A stretch of 64,000 bases of DNA, taken from the NCBI RefSeq assembly GCF_020283565.1, contig NC_060062.1, positions 31,985,164-32,049,163 on the forward strand, in the 5' to 3' direction. Of this stretch, positions 1-11,375 are shown in pieces; the stretch's first letter is position 1, and every line of letters begins with the position of its first letter. A program made the translations under genes and the position numbers. Source of the DNA: Trifolium pratense (lineage: Eukaryota > Streptophyta > Magnoliopsida > Fabales > Fabaceae). The notes under the pieces were generated by a model. That model had not been told where the DNA came from, ran no database searches, and saw nothing but the letters and a program-made list of their open reading frames with translations.

Positions 1-289
1 ATAAGTGAAGTATCTAGGATTCAAATCCCGACTCCTACGAATATAATGCGAGATAAGCTCACGAGATCGTTCGAAATGATACCTTTAATATGGTTCTAGA
101 AGTTCAAAGGAGTTTTGCATAAAAATAACAGTACAAGTAAAAGAAAAACATTGGAAACAAGTTGCATTGGATTAAACTGAAAAAGTCATCGCAATAATAT
201 AGCCGGCAATTATGACAATATCATCGGATAAATGTTATAAAATTCCAACAACTGTTTAATTACGCCATTAACAATGACAGATTAAATTA
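1..289. other. AT-rich intergenic DNA
   Basis: No open frame, RNA gene or clear repeat is supported here. The first 70 bases contain 'ggattcaaatcccgactcc', which resembles the B-box-like tail of tRNA-derived sequence, but no clover-leaf can be folded around it. Confidence 0.5.
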
Positions 290-309
290 GGCATATACTG
301 AGTAATCAG

Positions 310-505
310 TCAATTTAGTCCCTAAACTATCACTCTCTCACCAACTTAGTCCCTAAACTATTAAAAACAACTAAAAAGTCCTTAATCTATTTTTCATCCG
401 TCAATTTAGTCCCTAAACTATCACTCTCTCACCAACTTAGTCCCTAAACTATTAAAAACTACTAAAAGGTCCCTAAACTATATTCACATCCTTCAATTTA
501 GTCCC
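310..505. repeat. Tandem sub-repeats of the left MULE TIR
   Basis: Two full copies and a partial third of a roughly 91-bp unit start at 311, 402 and 494. Each opens with TCAATTTAGTCCCTAAACTA and carries a second 'cttagtccctaaactatta' half. The inverted counterpart lies at 1262-1465. Confidence 0.8.
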
Positions 506-790
506 TCATAAACATCATTTTATGATTCCTAACAAATCTGTTATAATATCTCAAGGCACTTCTTAACACACAGCATGGATGAAAAAAGCTAGCTCCTACT
601 AGTATTACCAATAACACAACCAGTCTGCAAAGATAATTCACCATACAAATACTTGGAATTTAATAAGACTTTGTTAGCATACTAAAACAGAAGAAAAGGA
701 ATAGAATGATAAAAAAAACTCCCAGACCCGCAAGAAACAAGAGATCACAGTATAAACTTCAAAGGGATAAAACAAAATCACAAACCCTTA

Positions 791-970
<180 letters not shown>

Positions 971-1090
971 TCATTTTTTTTTTAATCTTTCAGTCAAAAA
1001 GTTGAATAAAAAAAATATTCTGTGTTAAAAAAAAAGAAACCGACAATTGCCACTTTTTTCATACTAAAGATCTCTTTTCGTTCTAAATGA

Positions 1091-1303
1091 TTATTCTGAA
1101 AGAATGAATTGAGTTCGGCGACTAGAGGTTATATTTGCGTTGCGAGCAAAACGGTTGTTACCGGAGAGTGGAGTGGTTGGCGGCGAGCAGGGTGGTTGTT
1201 TTCGTCGAAGCACGTGGAAAAAGAAAGGGTGATGATATTTTAGGGTTTTATAGACAAGTTTACCGAGGACTAAATTGACGGATGAAAAATAGATTAGGGA
1301 CAT
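1091..1303 (-). other. Captured-looking, CG-richer segment with a 70-aa open frame
   Basis: This segment has more C and G than its surroundings. In one minus-strand frame it reads an Arg/Ser/Pro-rich peptide containing 'VLRRKQPPCSPPTTPLSG' and 'SSRRTQF', a composition like plant organelle presequences. The frame begins inside the TIR, so a true start is not established. It may be a host 5' exon captured by the MULE, or may be meaningless. Confidence 0.3.
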
Positions 1304-1465
1304 TTTAGTTGTTTTTAATAGTTTAGGGACTAAGTTGGTGAGAGAGTGATAGTTTAGGGACTAAATTGACGGATGAAAAATAGATTAGGGACCTTTTAGT
1401 TATTTTTAATAGTTTAGGGACTAAGTTGGTGAGAGAGTGATAGTTTAGGGACTAAATTGACTGAT
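1262..1465. repeat. Tandem sub-repeats of the right MULE TIR
   Basis: This is the reverse complement of the array at 310-505. Repeated 'tagtttagggactaa' phrases are separated by 'gttggtgagagagtga' and 'attgacggatgaaaaat'. Together the two arrays could fold into a long hairpin. Confidence 0.8.
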
Positions 1466-1480
1466 TACTCGGCATATACT

Positions 1481-2512
1481 AGTACTAGTCTATAATCACG
1501 TCTTATACGTAATCAAAACAAAGAATTATTACCAACAAAAAAAAGATGGGGCAGGTCTTTTCTAGTTTAATCAAAATTTTGGATTTGATATTTGACTTGG
1601 GGGTATGTAACAGTATTAAATTAAAAATTTTAGGGATAGTTTGCCATCTATTTTAGATCCGACAAAACTCGAGAAATTAATTTTTGCAATTGTGCGTTAA
1701 GACACTCAAATTAAAAAAAATAATAATAAATAAAGATATCTTGATGAAAGGTATACTAGTCTATAGTCACGTCTTATATAGTTAATTTGTTGACGTAAAT
1801 AAACTATTTGACGACGTAAATCACTAAACTATTTGATGGGGTAATAAAAAATAAACATTTGTTGACGTAAATTATTAACTATTTGATTAAAAAGAATATT
1901 GACATCAACAATGAATTAGTCTAATTGGTAAGAGTTAAGTTTTGACTCATGCGTAAGAAAAAACTATGGTTGGAAGAAAAGAAAATTTAGTAATTGATTT
2001 AGCAACTGAATTTTTTAGAAGTTGAAAAATTGGAAGAGCCTAAAACTCTGTATGGTTCCAATTTTATCGGATGTCCTCGAGGGGACGGAAGAGCTAAACT
2101 TGTCACTAAATTTGTTCGTAAATGAATTTTTGACCGATTTATAATTATATAAAACATTATTTTATATGCCTTTTTTATTTTGTCCACATTTTTATATGCC
2201 TTTATAAGTTTTGTTGAGCCTTTTATTTATATGTCTTTCTAGTCTATACTCTATAGTCAAGTCTTTTTTTAGGGGTTAAGGCTAAATTTGTTGATAAATG
2301 AATTTTTGAGCAATTTATATAAAACATTTTTTTTATATGCCTTTTTGTTTGGTCCAGATTTTTATATGCCTTTTTAGTCTATAGTCAACTCTTTTTTTCT
2401 TTTTTTTCACAACTAGCCATATAATATATTGACCCAAAAATGTTAGGCTCATCCAAATCCATATATACTTCAAATCTTAGGCTCCTCAATCCTCAATCGA
2501 TAAATAGCAAGT
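1481..2512 (+). promoter_or_regulatory. Upstream region of OMT gene 1
   Basis: About 1 kb of AT-rich DNA lies between the MULE target duplication and the gene 1 start codon. It has short duplications: 'tatactagtctatartcacgtcttata' near 1476 and 1751, and two copies of a 'tttatatgccttttt...ggtccag/cacatttttatatgcc' block at about 2155-2240 and 2330-2390. A TATA-like 'tatatact' lies about 50 bp before the ATG. No coding sequence is seen. Confidence 0.5.
2461..2468 (+). promoter_or_regulatory. TATA-like box of OMT gene 1
   Basis: 'atatatact' sits 45-52 bases before the ATG at 2513, a short but possible spacing. A second AT-rich candidate, 'tataatatat', is at about 2421. The choice between them is uncertain. 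Confidence 0.4.
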
Positions 2513-3289
2513 ATGGAATCCCAAAATATAGAGCATGTTTCTTCTAATTTGCTCAAAGCTCAGAGCCACATATGGAATCACATTTTCAATTTCATAAATT
2601 CCATGTCACTTAAATGTGTTGTTGATTTAGGCATAGTAGATATTATACACAATCATGGAAAACCCATGCCACTTTCAAAACTCATTTCTTCACTATCAAT
2701 CCATCCTACAAAAAACGACAATATCTATCGCTTGATGCGAATCATGACTCACTCTGGCTTCTTTTCTCAACAAAATATTACACTAGAGAATGAGCTAGAA
2801 ATTGAGTATACGTTAACTGATGCATCTCGATTACTACTCAAGGATAACCCAATGAGTATGACACCATTCGTGCAAGCGATGCTCGATCCGGTTTTGACAA
2901 ATCCGTGGCATCAATTGTCTACTTGGTTAAAAAACGACGATCCTACAACGTTTGAAACAACACACAAGATGCTAATGTGGGATTATGCTGCCCGTGACTC
3001 CAATTTTAACAACTTATTCAACGAGTCCATGGCAAGTGATGCTCGATTAGTGATCAATTTGTTGATCGAGAAGTATAGGGAAGTATTCATTGGATCAAAG
3101 TCATTGGTCGATGTTGGAGGAGGCACAGGGACCACGGCAAAGGCTCTTGCCAAATCATTCCCTCAATTAGAGTGTGTTGTGTTTGATCTCCCACATGTTG
3201 TCGCTGGCTTGCAAGGAAGTGATAATCTAAAATATGTTGGTGGAGACATGTTTAAAGAAATTCCTCCGGCAGATGCCATCTTGATGAAG
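2513..3289 (+). CDS. OMT gene 1, exon 1 (plant SAM-dependent O-methyltransferase, COMT class)
   Basis: Exon 1 encodes residues 1-259. The N-terminal dimerisation domain contains SHIWNHIFNFINSMSLKCVVDLGI, here split as 'SHIWNHIFNFINSM' and 'SLKCVVDLGI'. The SAM-binding motif LVDVGGGTGT lies around D200, followed by FDLPHVV and GGDMFKEIPPADAILMK. The exon ends at AAG before a consensus GTAAAT donor, exactly where gene 2 splices, in phase 0. Joined to 29919-30233 it gives 363 residues, normal for isoflavone/resveratrol-type OMTs of about 350-365. Such enzymes methylate phenolic hydroxyls in the cytosol. The substrate cannot be read from sequence. The exons are intact, but the 26.6-kb intron makes expression doubtful. 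Confidence 0.85.
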
Positions 3290-3313
3290 GTAAATTGTTA
3301 CAATTTTATTTAT

Positions 3314-4184
3314 GGCTCTGTTTGGTAAAAATAAGCTATAAGCTAGCTGATAGCTGATAAGCTAGCTTATAGCTGAAAAGCTAGCTTATAGCTGATAGCT
3401 GATGGCTGGTAGCTGATGGCTGGTAGCTTATAGCTGAAAAGCTAGTAGAATAAAATTAAAGTGTTTGACAAATTTAGCTGTTGTAAGTACAAAATGACAT
3501 AAAAATACATGGTTAGTGGGTAGTTTTTTTTTGGTAAGTGTTAGTGGGTAGTTATTATAATTTTTAAAAAATAAATAAATAAAATTAATGAGGGTAAATA
3601 TGGAATAAAATGAAAAAGCTATAAGCTATAAGCTCATACGCTACTTGAAATAGCATCTCAAAAAACGCTATAGGCTCTGTTTGGTAACACAAATAAGCTA
3701 GCTTATAGCTTATTATATGAGCTTATAAGCTTGTTTCAAAAAATTAGAGGTGTTTGGTAACAAGCTTTTTGTACTAGCTTATAGCTTTTTTTCAGATGCT
3801 ATTTCAAGTAGCATTTGAGCTTATAGCTTATAGCTTTTTACACTTTATTCCATTTTTACCCTTTAATTTAATAACTAACCACTATAAAAAATAAACTACC
3901 CACTATCAATTATGTAATTTTATATTTAATAACCACTTTAAAAGCTAATTTTACCAAACACTTTAATTTCAATAAGCTAGTTTTTCAGCTATCAGCTATA
4001 AGCTAGCTTTTCAGTTATCAGCTAGCTTATCAGCTATCAGCTAGCTTATAGCTTATTTTTACCAAACAGACCCATAAGCTAGTTAGAGAATCTCATTACC
4101 AAACACTTCACATTTTTATCAAACAAGCTTATAAGCTCGTCCAATAAGCTATAAGCTAGCTTATTGAACTTACCAAACAGAGTC
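3314..4184. mobile_element. Nested MITE-like elements with GCTCTGTTTGGTAA ends
   Basis: The outer ends are GGCTCTGTTTGGTAA at 3314 and the inverse TTACCAAACAGAGTC ending at 4184. A second pair is nested at 3673-4073. The interior is dense in AAGCTATAAGCTAGCTTATAGC-like words, given here in pieces: 'aagctataagc' and 'agctagcttatagct'. These read the same on both strands and could fold tightly. The ends resemble hAT-type MITEs, but I could not find a clean 8-bp target duplication. Confidence 0.6.
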
Positions 4185-4994
4185 TATATGTATATTACAA
4201 TAATATTATTGTTGACGTTTGAGGTACGTTACTTAGTTATGTCGTTAATTTCCTCATCACAAAATTTAGTAAAGAAAGTAGACACGAACTGTTTTTACCT
4301 CTTAAGTTTTTGTTAGTGATAGAATATGTGTATATTTAGCAAATATTGATGTACAATTATTAGCATTAGTCACAAAATAATTGTATTCATAAGCCTTGAT
4401 TAGCTTCCTAATATATAATTGTAAGACATGTATATTATACACATCAGGAATGCAATGAAAGGCATCGAAAACATTTTCCTATGACAATTCCTATAATTCC
4501 TATAATTATTATAGTTAGTGATTTAAATTTTGAAGTAAAAGACTATTTTAACTGGATAACTTTTAAAATAAGTTTTTGTCTATTTTTAAGGATGAGACTT
4601 ATTCTTCTACCTCTTCATAATTTGGGAGTATTTATCCATCAACCAATAAAAATAAGCCACAAAAATAGATTTTCATGTAATACCCACAACTAATTAACCT
4701 GTAACCAATTTTTATTTCCCATGCATATGACATGTTCTTATTGGTTGATGAATAAATACCCTTAAATTATGAAGGGTAGTTTAGAAAAAACAATGTTTTA
4801 GGCATGTCATGTCATAAGCCACTAAGTTTGATCTAATGACAAAAGATTTGGACAATATGCATGAGATCCAAGATTCGATCCTCGTTGACATAATTGTAAA
4901 AAACAAAAAGGCATGTAATGTCATGATTATCTCCAAGTTGTTTGTTAGATTTGATGGAAATATGAAGGGAAAAAAAATGAAAAAATATAATTTG
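4185..4994 (+). other. Gene 1 intron segment, left of the LTR insertion
   Basis: This is non-coding AT-rich DNA. From about 4280 onward it is repeated at 32865-33375. The copies differ by a block at about 4321-4515 that is absent from the second copy. In copy 1 the block is bracketed by the direct repeat GTTAGTGAT, so it was lost from copy 2 or inserted in copy 1. Confidence 0.7.
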
Positions 4995-6654
4995 CTTATT
5001 GTTACACCCAAACCCGTTATTTAATTAACTCTGCCTTTATAAAATCTTTTTCGAAAATACGCAGCGGAAAAATTGAAAATCTGATTTATAAAGCGCTGGT
5101 TTGAATATCACAAACTCCATTCAAAGATAATACTAATACATTTATCTAGTAAAATATTCGAATGAACTAAAAACAAAACCTCACATCGAACGATGCGTTA
5201 TTAGTTATACAAAACGGATACTTTTCAAATGAAAGCTTAAGACCAACAGAGTATGCTAAGAGGACTACATGCATATACATATAAAAACCCCTTTTTCCCG
5301 TATCTCAATCAGAGCAGAGCTTCTCCATTGCACTCGGACGAGGCTAACACATAACCTGTCAACCTGGACCCCCAAAGGTCCAGCAATTAACACAAAGCAG
5401 AGAGTTAGAAAACATAAACCTAAATATAAGTGAGAGTAGTATACTACACACTTCACACGCTATCATACATTTCTAACTCACGCACATACATCGTCAAATA
5501 CGACTACCAATTAATCATTCATTTACAAACACACCAATCATATAGTTTCATGTCTTCTCGGACACTACCAAAGTGTTCATTTTATAGTCATGACGGACTC
5601 TACACTTGTTCATTTTATAGTCATGACGGACTCTACTCACATACCAAGTCATGGCAACAATTACAGTATTAAACAATTAGTAAATACCAAAGCTTAACAC
5701 ATACGGAAAACACATTACAATCCAATCAGATAATGTCACATGACAATTATCAAGTATATGCACATTTACCCTAATGCAATCTAATGCCATTTACTCATGT
5801 CATGTCCCCTAGACACAACTAATGCATGTGGTACCATTTCCACGTTGTTCAGATTTCAGTCATGACGGACTGTTCAGATTATAGTCATGTACAGACTGTT
5901 CAGATTATAGTCATGCACGGACTGTTCAGATTATAGTCATGCACGGACTGTTCAGATTATAGTCATGCACGGACTCTACATCAGTTTTACATCGTTGCTG
6001 GATGGTGTCAGTTTTAGATCATGCAGGATCATCATCAATACAGTTTTAAATCATGTCGGATCTCGGTTATCATCAACCATCTCACTCATAAAGAGGAGTC
6101 ACACAGTTTTATATCATGTTTGGATATGGGCTCCAGATCTCGGATAACATAACCCCATCTTCGGCCACTTTTCATATACATAATCCATTTTCATCAATTA
6201 TTGGAATTCACATGATTCCCATAACACAATTATTCATGAATGCATGATTACTTTTAAACACATCAAATACATGACGCTATCTAGCTCGAAGCTATTCATT
6301 CACTGATGCGGAAACACAATTCCAACATCTAACACATTAGGATAACACAATATCCTATCACTCAAATCATAATTATTCACATGATAATTATCTGCATAAC
6401 CATTTTTATACACATAAAGTTTCATTTACACTTATGTCATAAAACACACATCATTTCCTTAACATTGCAAATTAATGCTAAAACATAAACATAGTCACTT
6501 GAACTACAAGTCATTGCATACGCGTGCGAATCATATAACGATTAACAATAAGCATTAACAACATCAACATGCATCAACAATCATGTAAGGATACCCTTAA
6601 ACCATGATACAAGTGCCTAGATACACTTACAACCAAATAACAAAAGTTGCAGGT

Positions 6655-6830
6655 TCAGTACTATTCGCTAAGCGAAGCCGTAGCGAACAGGTAGCGAACT
6701 TATTCGCTAAGCGAAGCTCAGTTCGCTGTAGCGAACTACATCAGAGGATTACAGGTGCATGGCGAACAGGTAGCGAGCTTGTGGCGAACATGTTCGCTAT
6801 AGCGAACTCCTGTTCGCTCAGCGAACTACA
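6655..6830. repeat. TTCGCT/AGCGAA palindrome cluster in LTR-B (first copy)
   Basis: Within about 175 bp there are many TTCGCT and AGCGAA words, often paired as palindromes such as TTCGCTAAGCGAA, TTCGCTGTAGCGAA, TTCGCTATAGCGAA and TTCGCTCAGCGAA. Equivalent clusters sit at the corresponding place in every other LTR-A and LTR-B copy in this window. Confidence 0.8.
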
Positions 6831-7050
6831 CCAGAAAGAAAATATCTGTTCTTGAGTTATCTAAGGCGGTTTATCATTAAATCAACTCAAAAATTCATCT
6901 AGACATGTTATAAATTCTTATAAACAGCTAATTCAAACATATATGGTACTTATGAACATTAATTAACACTCACAAACACCCACATACATCACACTTACAA
7001 ATTCATACCAATTTCTTGCATTTTAAGCAAGTTTAACAAAACATGCAAAT

Positions 7051-9434
7051 TGTAACGACCCATTTTTCGTATTCGTATATTTTAATAAATGTATTTTTAT
7101 TTATTAAATGGCTTTTATTATTTTAGTGGGCGACGAATAATTATTTAGCCGAACGTAAGTTATTAGACGCGAGAACCATTGTTTTGGGCTTATGGGCGTG
7201 AGAGGTAATGGGCCTAAGCCAATTGGGCTTGGTTCATGACCATGGGAAGTAGTATAAGTAGCAAGTCAAACATATGAATAGTATCATAAATTCATTTCTT
7301 TGAGTTTGAGTGAGTAGAAGCAAGATAGAGCAAGAGCTAGGGTTTGGCTAAGAGATTCACGAGCAAGAGAGGAGAGGAAAGGCTTGGATCATCATCTTTG
7401 CTTAAGGTAAGAGATTAGAATTCATGATTCTTGAGTGACAAGGAGGGGGGAGATTGTCTATGTCTCCGTTCCCGAACTCTCCCACTCAATTTCTTTTAGA
7501 CTTTTGATTAAGCTTATGTATGTGAGTGTGATGTTCTTCATCATCACTTTGTATGTGTTAATCACTAGCTTGATTTCATGATAAATATGTATGTGTTTGG
7601 ATCATGTTGAAAAAGTTTATAAAAGTTGCTTAAAACTCAAGAAATTGGCTTGATTTTGATTATTAGAGGTATTTGGATTTTTGGAAGGGATGATTAATGT
7701 TCCTTGATACCATATATGTTTGAAATGGTTGTTTATATGAATTTATAACATGTTTGGATGAATTTTTGAGTTGATTTGAGGTTAAACCGCCTTAGATAAC
7801 TCAAGAACAGATATTTCTGGTGTAGTTCGCTACGGATTCGCTACGGATTCGCTTAGCGAATAAGTTCGCTACGGATTCGCTACGGATTCGCTTAGCGAAT
7901 AAGTTCGCTACGGGTTCGCTATCTGTTCGCCATGTACCTGTAACCCTCTGATGTAGTTCGCTACCTGTTCGCTACAGCGAACGTGTTCGCTACGTGTTCG
8001 CTACGTGTTCGCTACGTGTTCGCTACGGGTTCGCTACGGATTCGCTCAGCGAACAGCACTGTGACAGCAACTTTTTGATAATTGTTTTAAGTGCAATTAG
8101 GCACTTGTAACATGGTTTAAGGGTATCCTTACATGTTTGTTGATACATGTTGATGTTGTTAATGCTTATTGTTAATCGTTATATGATTCGCACGCGTATG
8201 CAATGACTTGTAGTTCAAGTGACTATGTTTATGTTTTAACATTAATTTGCAATGTTAAGAGAATGATGTATGTTTTATGACATAAGTGTAAATGAAACCT
8301 TGTGTGTATAAAAATGAGTATACAGATAATTATCATGTGAATAATTATGAATTGAGTGATAGGATATTGTGTTATTCTAATGTGTTAGATGTCGGAATTG
8401 TGTTTCCGCATCAGTGAATGAATAGCTTCGAGCTAGATAGCGTCATGTATTTGATGTGTTTAAAAGTAATCATGCATTCATGATTGTATGTGAACATTGG
8501 AAACTTGGGTTCCAATAACGAAAATGGATTATGTGTCCATAATGAAGCCGAGGATCGGATTAGATGAATCCATGAGTCCAGAGCTGCTATCCAACAGGAT
8601 ATAAAACTGTTTTGGCTTATCCAAGGGAGATAAGATGGTTCGGTAAGTTCCGACATATCCAGCATGATATAAAACTGTTCTTGGTCCACCGTTGGTGTGA
8701 CATCTTGGTACCACATGCATTTAGTTATGTCTAGGGATGGCATGACAGTGAATTAATTGGCATTAGATACCTTAGGGTAAATGCGCATATATTTGATAAG
8801 TGGTATGTGACATTATCTGGTCGAATTGTGTTGAACTTTATTAATTGATAATTGTTTAGTACAATGTTTTGGCGTGAGTTAGAATATGTATGATAGCTCG
8901 AAAGTGTAAGGCTTTTCTTATGCTCGTATGATATGCGATTATGTTTTTCTAACTCTCTGCTTTGTGTTATTTGCTGGACCTTTGGGGGTTCAGATATTCA
9001 GGCTGAGGATTGTGCCGACGTTTAGACTGCGGTTCTAGCGTGGTGTTGAAGTACCTTTTGGTGAGGAGACTTAGCATAGATTACTCCTCTTAGTACTAGC
9101 TTTTGACTAGAATTTGTAAATAGTAAATGCTCTGGTAATGTAACATCGAGTCGGGGTTTACGCTTGGATTTCATCGTATATCGGTGTTACCTTTTGATAT
9201 GCTAGTTCTTGTATAAGTGACATCCTTAGGGATGAATTTGGCTTATGTATATATATATGTATATATATATGCATGCTTGGTTTGATTGGAATCCGCTGTT
9301 GCTTTTCATGTTAAATTTCATGATGCTCTGTGTGTATGCTTGTGTTTTAATTACCGCGTGGCACTCTGCCTTTACACTTGTTAAAAAGTTTTTAAAATTG
9401 CGTTTTTAAGGGTAGTATGGGTTAGGGTGTTACA
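7051..9434 (+). repeat. 5' LTR of the Tekay-like element
   Basis: 2384 bp, from TGTAACGACCCATTTTTCG to GGTTAGGGTGTTACA. It carries a TTCGCT palindrome array (7826-8056) and a short alternating AT/GT tract near 9246. The solo LTR at 42987-45461 belongs to the same family. Confidence 0.92.
7826..8056. repeat. TTCGCTACG repeat array in the 5' LTR
   Basis: An irregular short-period array: TTCGCTACGGA, TTCGCTACGTG and TTCGCTACGGG units of 10-11 bp recur in runs, broken by palindromes such as TTCGCTTAGCGAA and TTCGCTACAGCGAA. It is seen directly; no function is known to me. Confidence 0.85.
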
Positions 9435-9438
9435 ATAG

Positions 9439-9450
9439 TGGTATCAGAGC
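9439..9450 (+). other. Primer binding site (initiator tRNA-Met)
   Basis: TGGTATCAGAGC lies four bases after the 5' LTR and is complementary to the 3' end of plant initiator tRNA-Met. It would prime minus-strand cDNA synthesis. Confidence 0.9.
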
Positions 9451-9557
9451 AGGTCGGTTCGTGTGAACCAATTAGGACTTTTCTTTTCCCTGTATGAGCA
9501 TGTGTAGGGAACACTGTTAGTACTTTCTAACGTCTAGTTGTGATTCGTTCAGGAATC

Positions 9558-11375
9558 ATGGCTGCTGCGAGAACGAATGCTCAGATTGCGGAAGCTTTGG
9601 CCGCACTCACCAACATTGTGGTTAGAGATCATCAACCTGGAAGAGAGGTAGAGATGAGGTTGGAAAGGTTCATGAAGCAGAAACCGCCAACATTTACCGG
9701 AGGTTACAACCCGGATGGAGCTCACAAGTGGCTGGAGGAGCTTGAAATAATTTTTGAAGCAATGGATTGTTCCGAGGAAGGGAAGACAACCCTTGGGACA
9801 TATGTGTTGCGTGAGGAAGCGAATGTGTGGTGGAAGAACGCCAAGTTGAGGCTAGGACCCGGTGGTATGGCTATACCATGGGCGAGGTTTAAAAGAGAAT
9901 TTTTGGTTAAGTATTTTCCTGTGGATGTGAAGAATAAGAAGGTGGTGGAATTCATGGAACTGAAACAGGGGAATATGACGGTAGCTGACTATGCCGTCAA
10001 GTTTGAGACTTTGTGTGCGTTTAGTCCGCATTACAACACTATGGAAGCGGAGAACGACAAGTGCGTGAAGTTTGAAAGTGGTCTACGTCCAGACATTAAG
10101 CATATGATTGGATTTTCGCAGATAAGGGATTTTGCGACCCTTGTGAACAAAAGTAGGATCTGTGATGAAGATGGTAGAGCTAAGGTGAACTACTACAAGG
10201 CTGCTAATGACCGAAAAGGGAAAGGACAAGAGCGCGGAAAACCTTATGATAACCGCGGTAAAGGGAATACCAGTGGTGGTAAGAAGCCGGTAAATGGAAG
10301 TTGTTACAACTGTGGAGAAAGGGGTCATATGTCTTATGATTGCCCTAAGAAAGGAGATAGGTGTAAGAATTGTGGAAAGCTGGGCCACAAGACCGAAGTG
10401 TGTAGGACAAAAGTGGTGTGTTTCAACTGTGGTGAAGAAGGCCACAAGAGTCCGACTTGTAAGAAGCCCAAGAAGGTGATGGGCAAGGTGTTTGCTTTGA
10501 GTGGAGAGGATGCTAGCCTTGAGGACAATCTCATTAGAGGTACGTGTTTCATCTATGACACTCCTTTAATTGCGATTATAGATACGGGAGCGACGCATTC
10601 TTTTATTTCTTTGGATTGTGCGAAGCGTCTTAGTATTCCTTTAACGGATATGACGGGTAGGATGGAAATAGAAACTCCTGCTAATGGTTCAGTGATTACC
10701 CGACAAGTATGTCGTAACTGCCCCGTAACCATTTTTGGTAGGCATTTTGGTATGGATTTAGTGTGTATTCCACTTAGTGGTATGGATGTGATTTTTGGTA
10801 TGAATTGGTTAATCTTCAACCGAATTCATATCAACTGTCGTGAGAAGGCCGTTGTTTTTCCGAAGCCGGAGGAGAACTTGCATTTGATGAGCGGGAAGGA
10901 AGTATCGGAAGCATTGAAAGAACATGCCGAGATGTTCATGATGTTTGCATCATTGAAACTCGAAGGAGGAGTTAAGATAGAAGAGTTACCGATCGTTTGT
11001 GAATTCCCAGATGTGTTTCCGGATGACATATCTGACGTGCCTCCAAAGCGAGAGGTAGAGTTTTCTATCGACCTAGTACCTGGAACTAGTCCGATATCGA
11101 TGGCGCCGTATCGAATGTCAGCGTCAGAGTTGAATGAATTGAAGAAGCAACTTGAAGAGCTGCTTGAGAAGAGGTTTGTTCGACCGAGTGTTTCGCCATG
11201 GGGAGCGCCGGTGTTGCTTGTGAAGAAGAAAGATGGGAGCATGAGATTATGTATAGACTATCGTCAGTTGAACAAAGTGACGATTAAGAATAAATATCCA
11301 CTTCCGAGGATAGATGATTTGATGGATCAACTAGTTGGAGCTTGTGTGTTTAGTAAGATCGATTTGAGATCTGGA
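9558..11375 (+). CDS. Tekay-like gag-protease-RT, N-terminal part (interrupted)
   Basis: The frame is open from 9540; the ATG at 9558 (MAAARTNAQ) is a likely start. Domains in order are a retrotransposon gag domain ([20 protein letters not shown]), three CCHC knuckles (10302 to about 10460, e.g. [14 protein letters not shown]), an aspartic protease with DTGA at 10581, and the start of RT ([24 protein letters not shown], CIDYRQLNK). It breaks at KIDLRSG, where the copia LTR enters. The first bases of that LTR, TGA, give an immediate stop. The missing RT half resumes in frame at 22818. Before the insertion the gag-pol frame would have been one uninterrupted ORF of about 1450 codons. Confidence 0.9.

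Noticed and set aside
4816..4900. tRNA-like or SINE-like words ('gagatccaagattcgatcctc'), also at 1-70 and 1900-1975
   Set aside because: No complete A box/B box spacing or clover-leaf could be formed, and no poly(A) tail or target duplication was visible.
6655..8056. TTCGCT arrays as a CRISPR-like array
   Set aside because: Units are 10-11 bp with no regular spacers, in plant LTRs, with no cas genes. They are LTR-internal repeats.
8411..8743. 110-aa minus-strand frame, repeated at 26713-27045 and 44235-44543
   Set aside because: It recurs only because it lies in copies of the same LTR. It differs by frame-neutral accident and has no domain or conserved start context.
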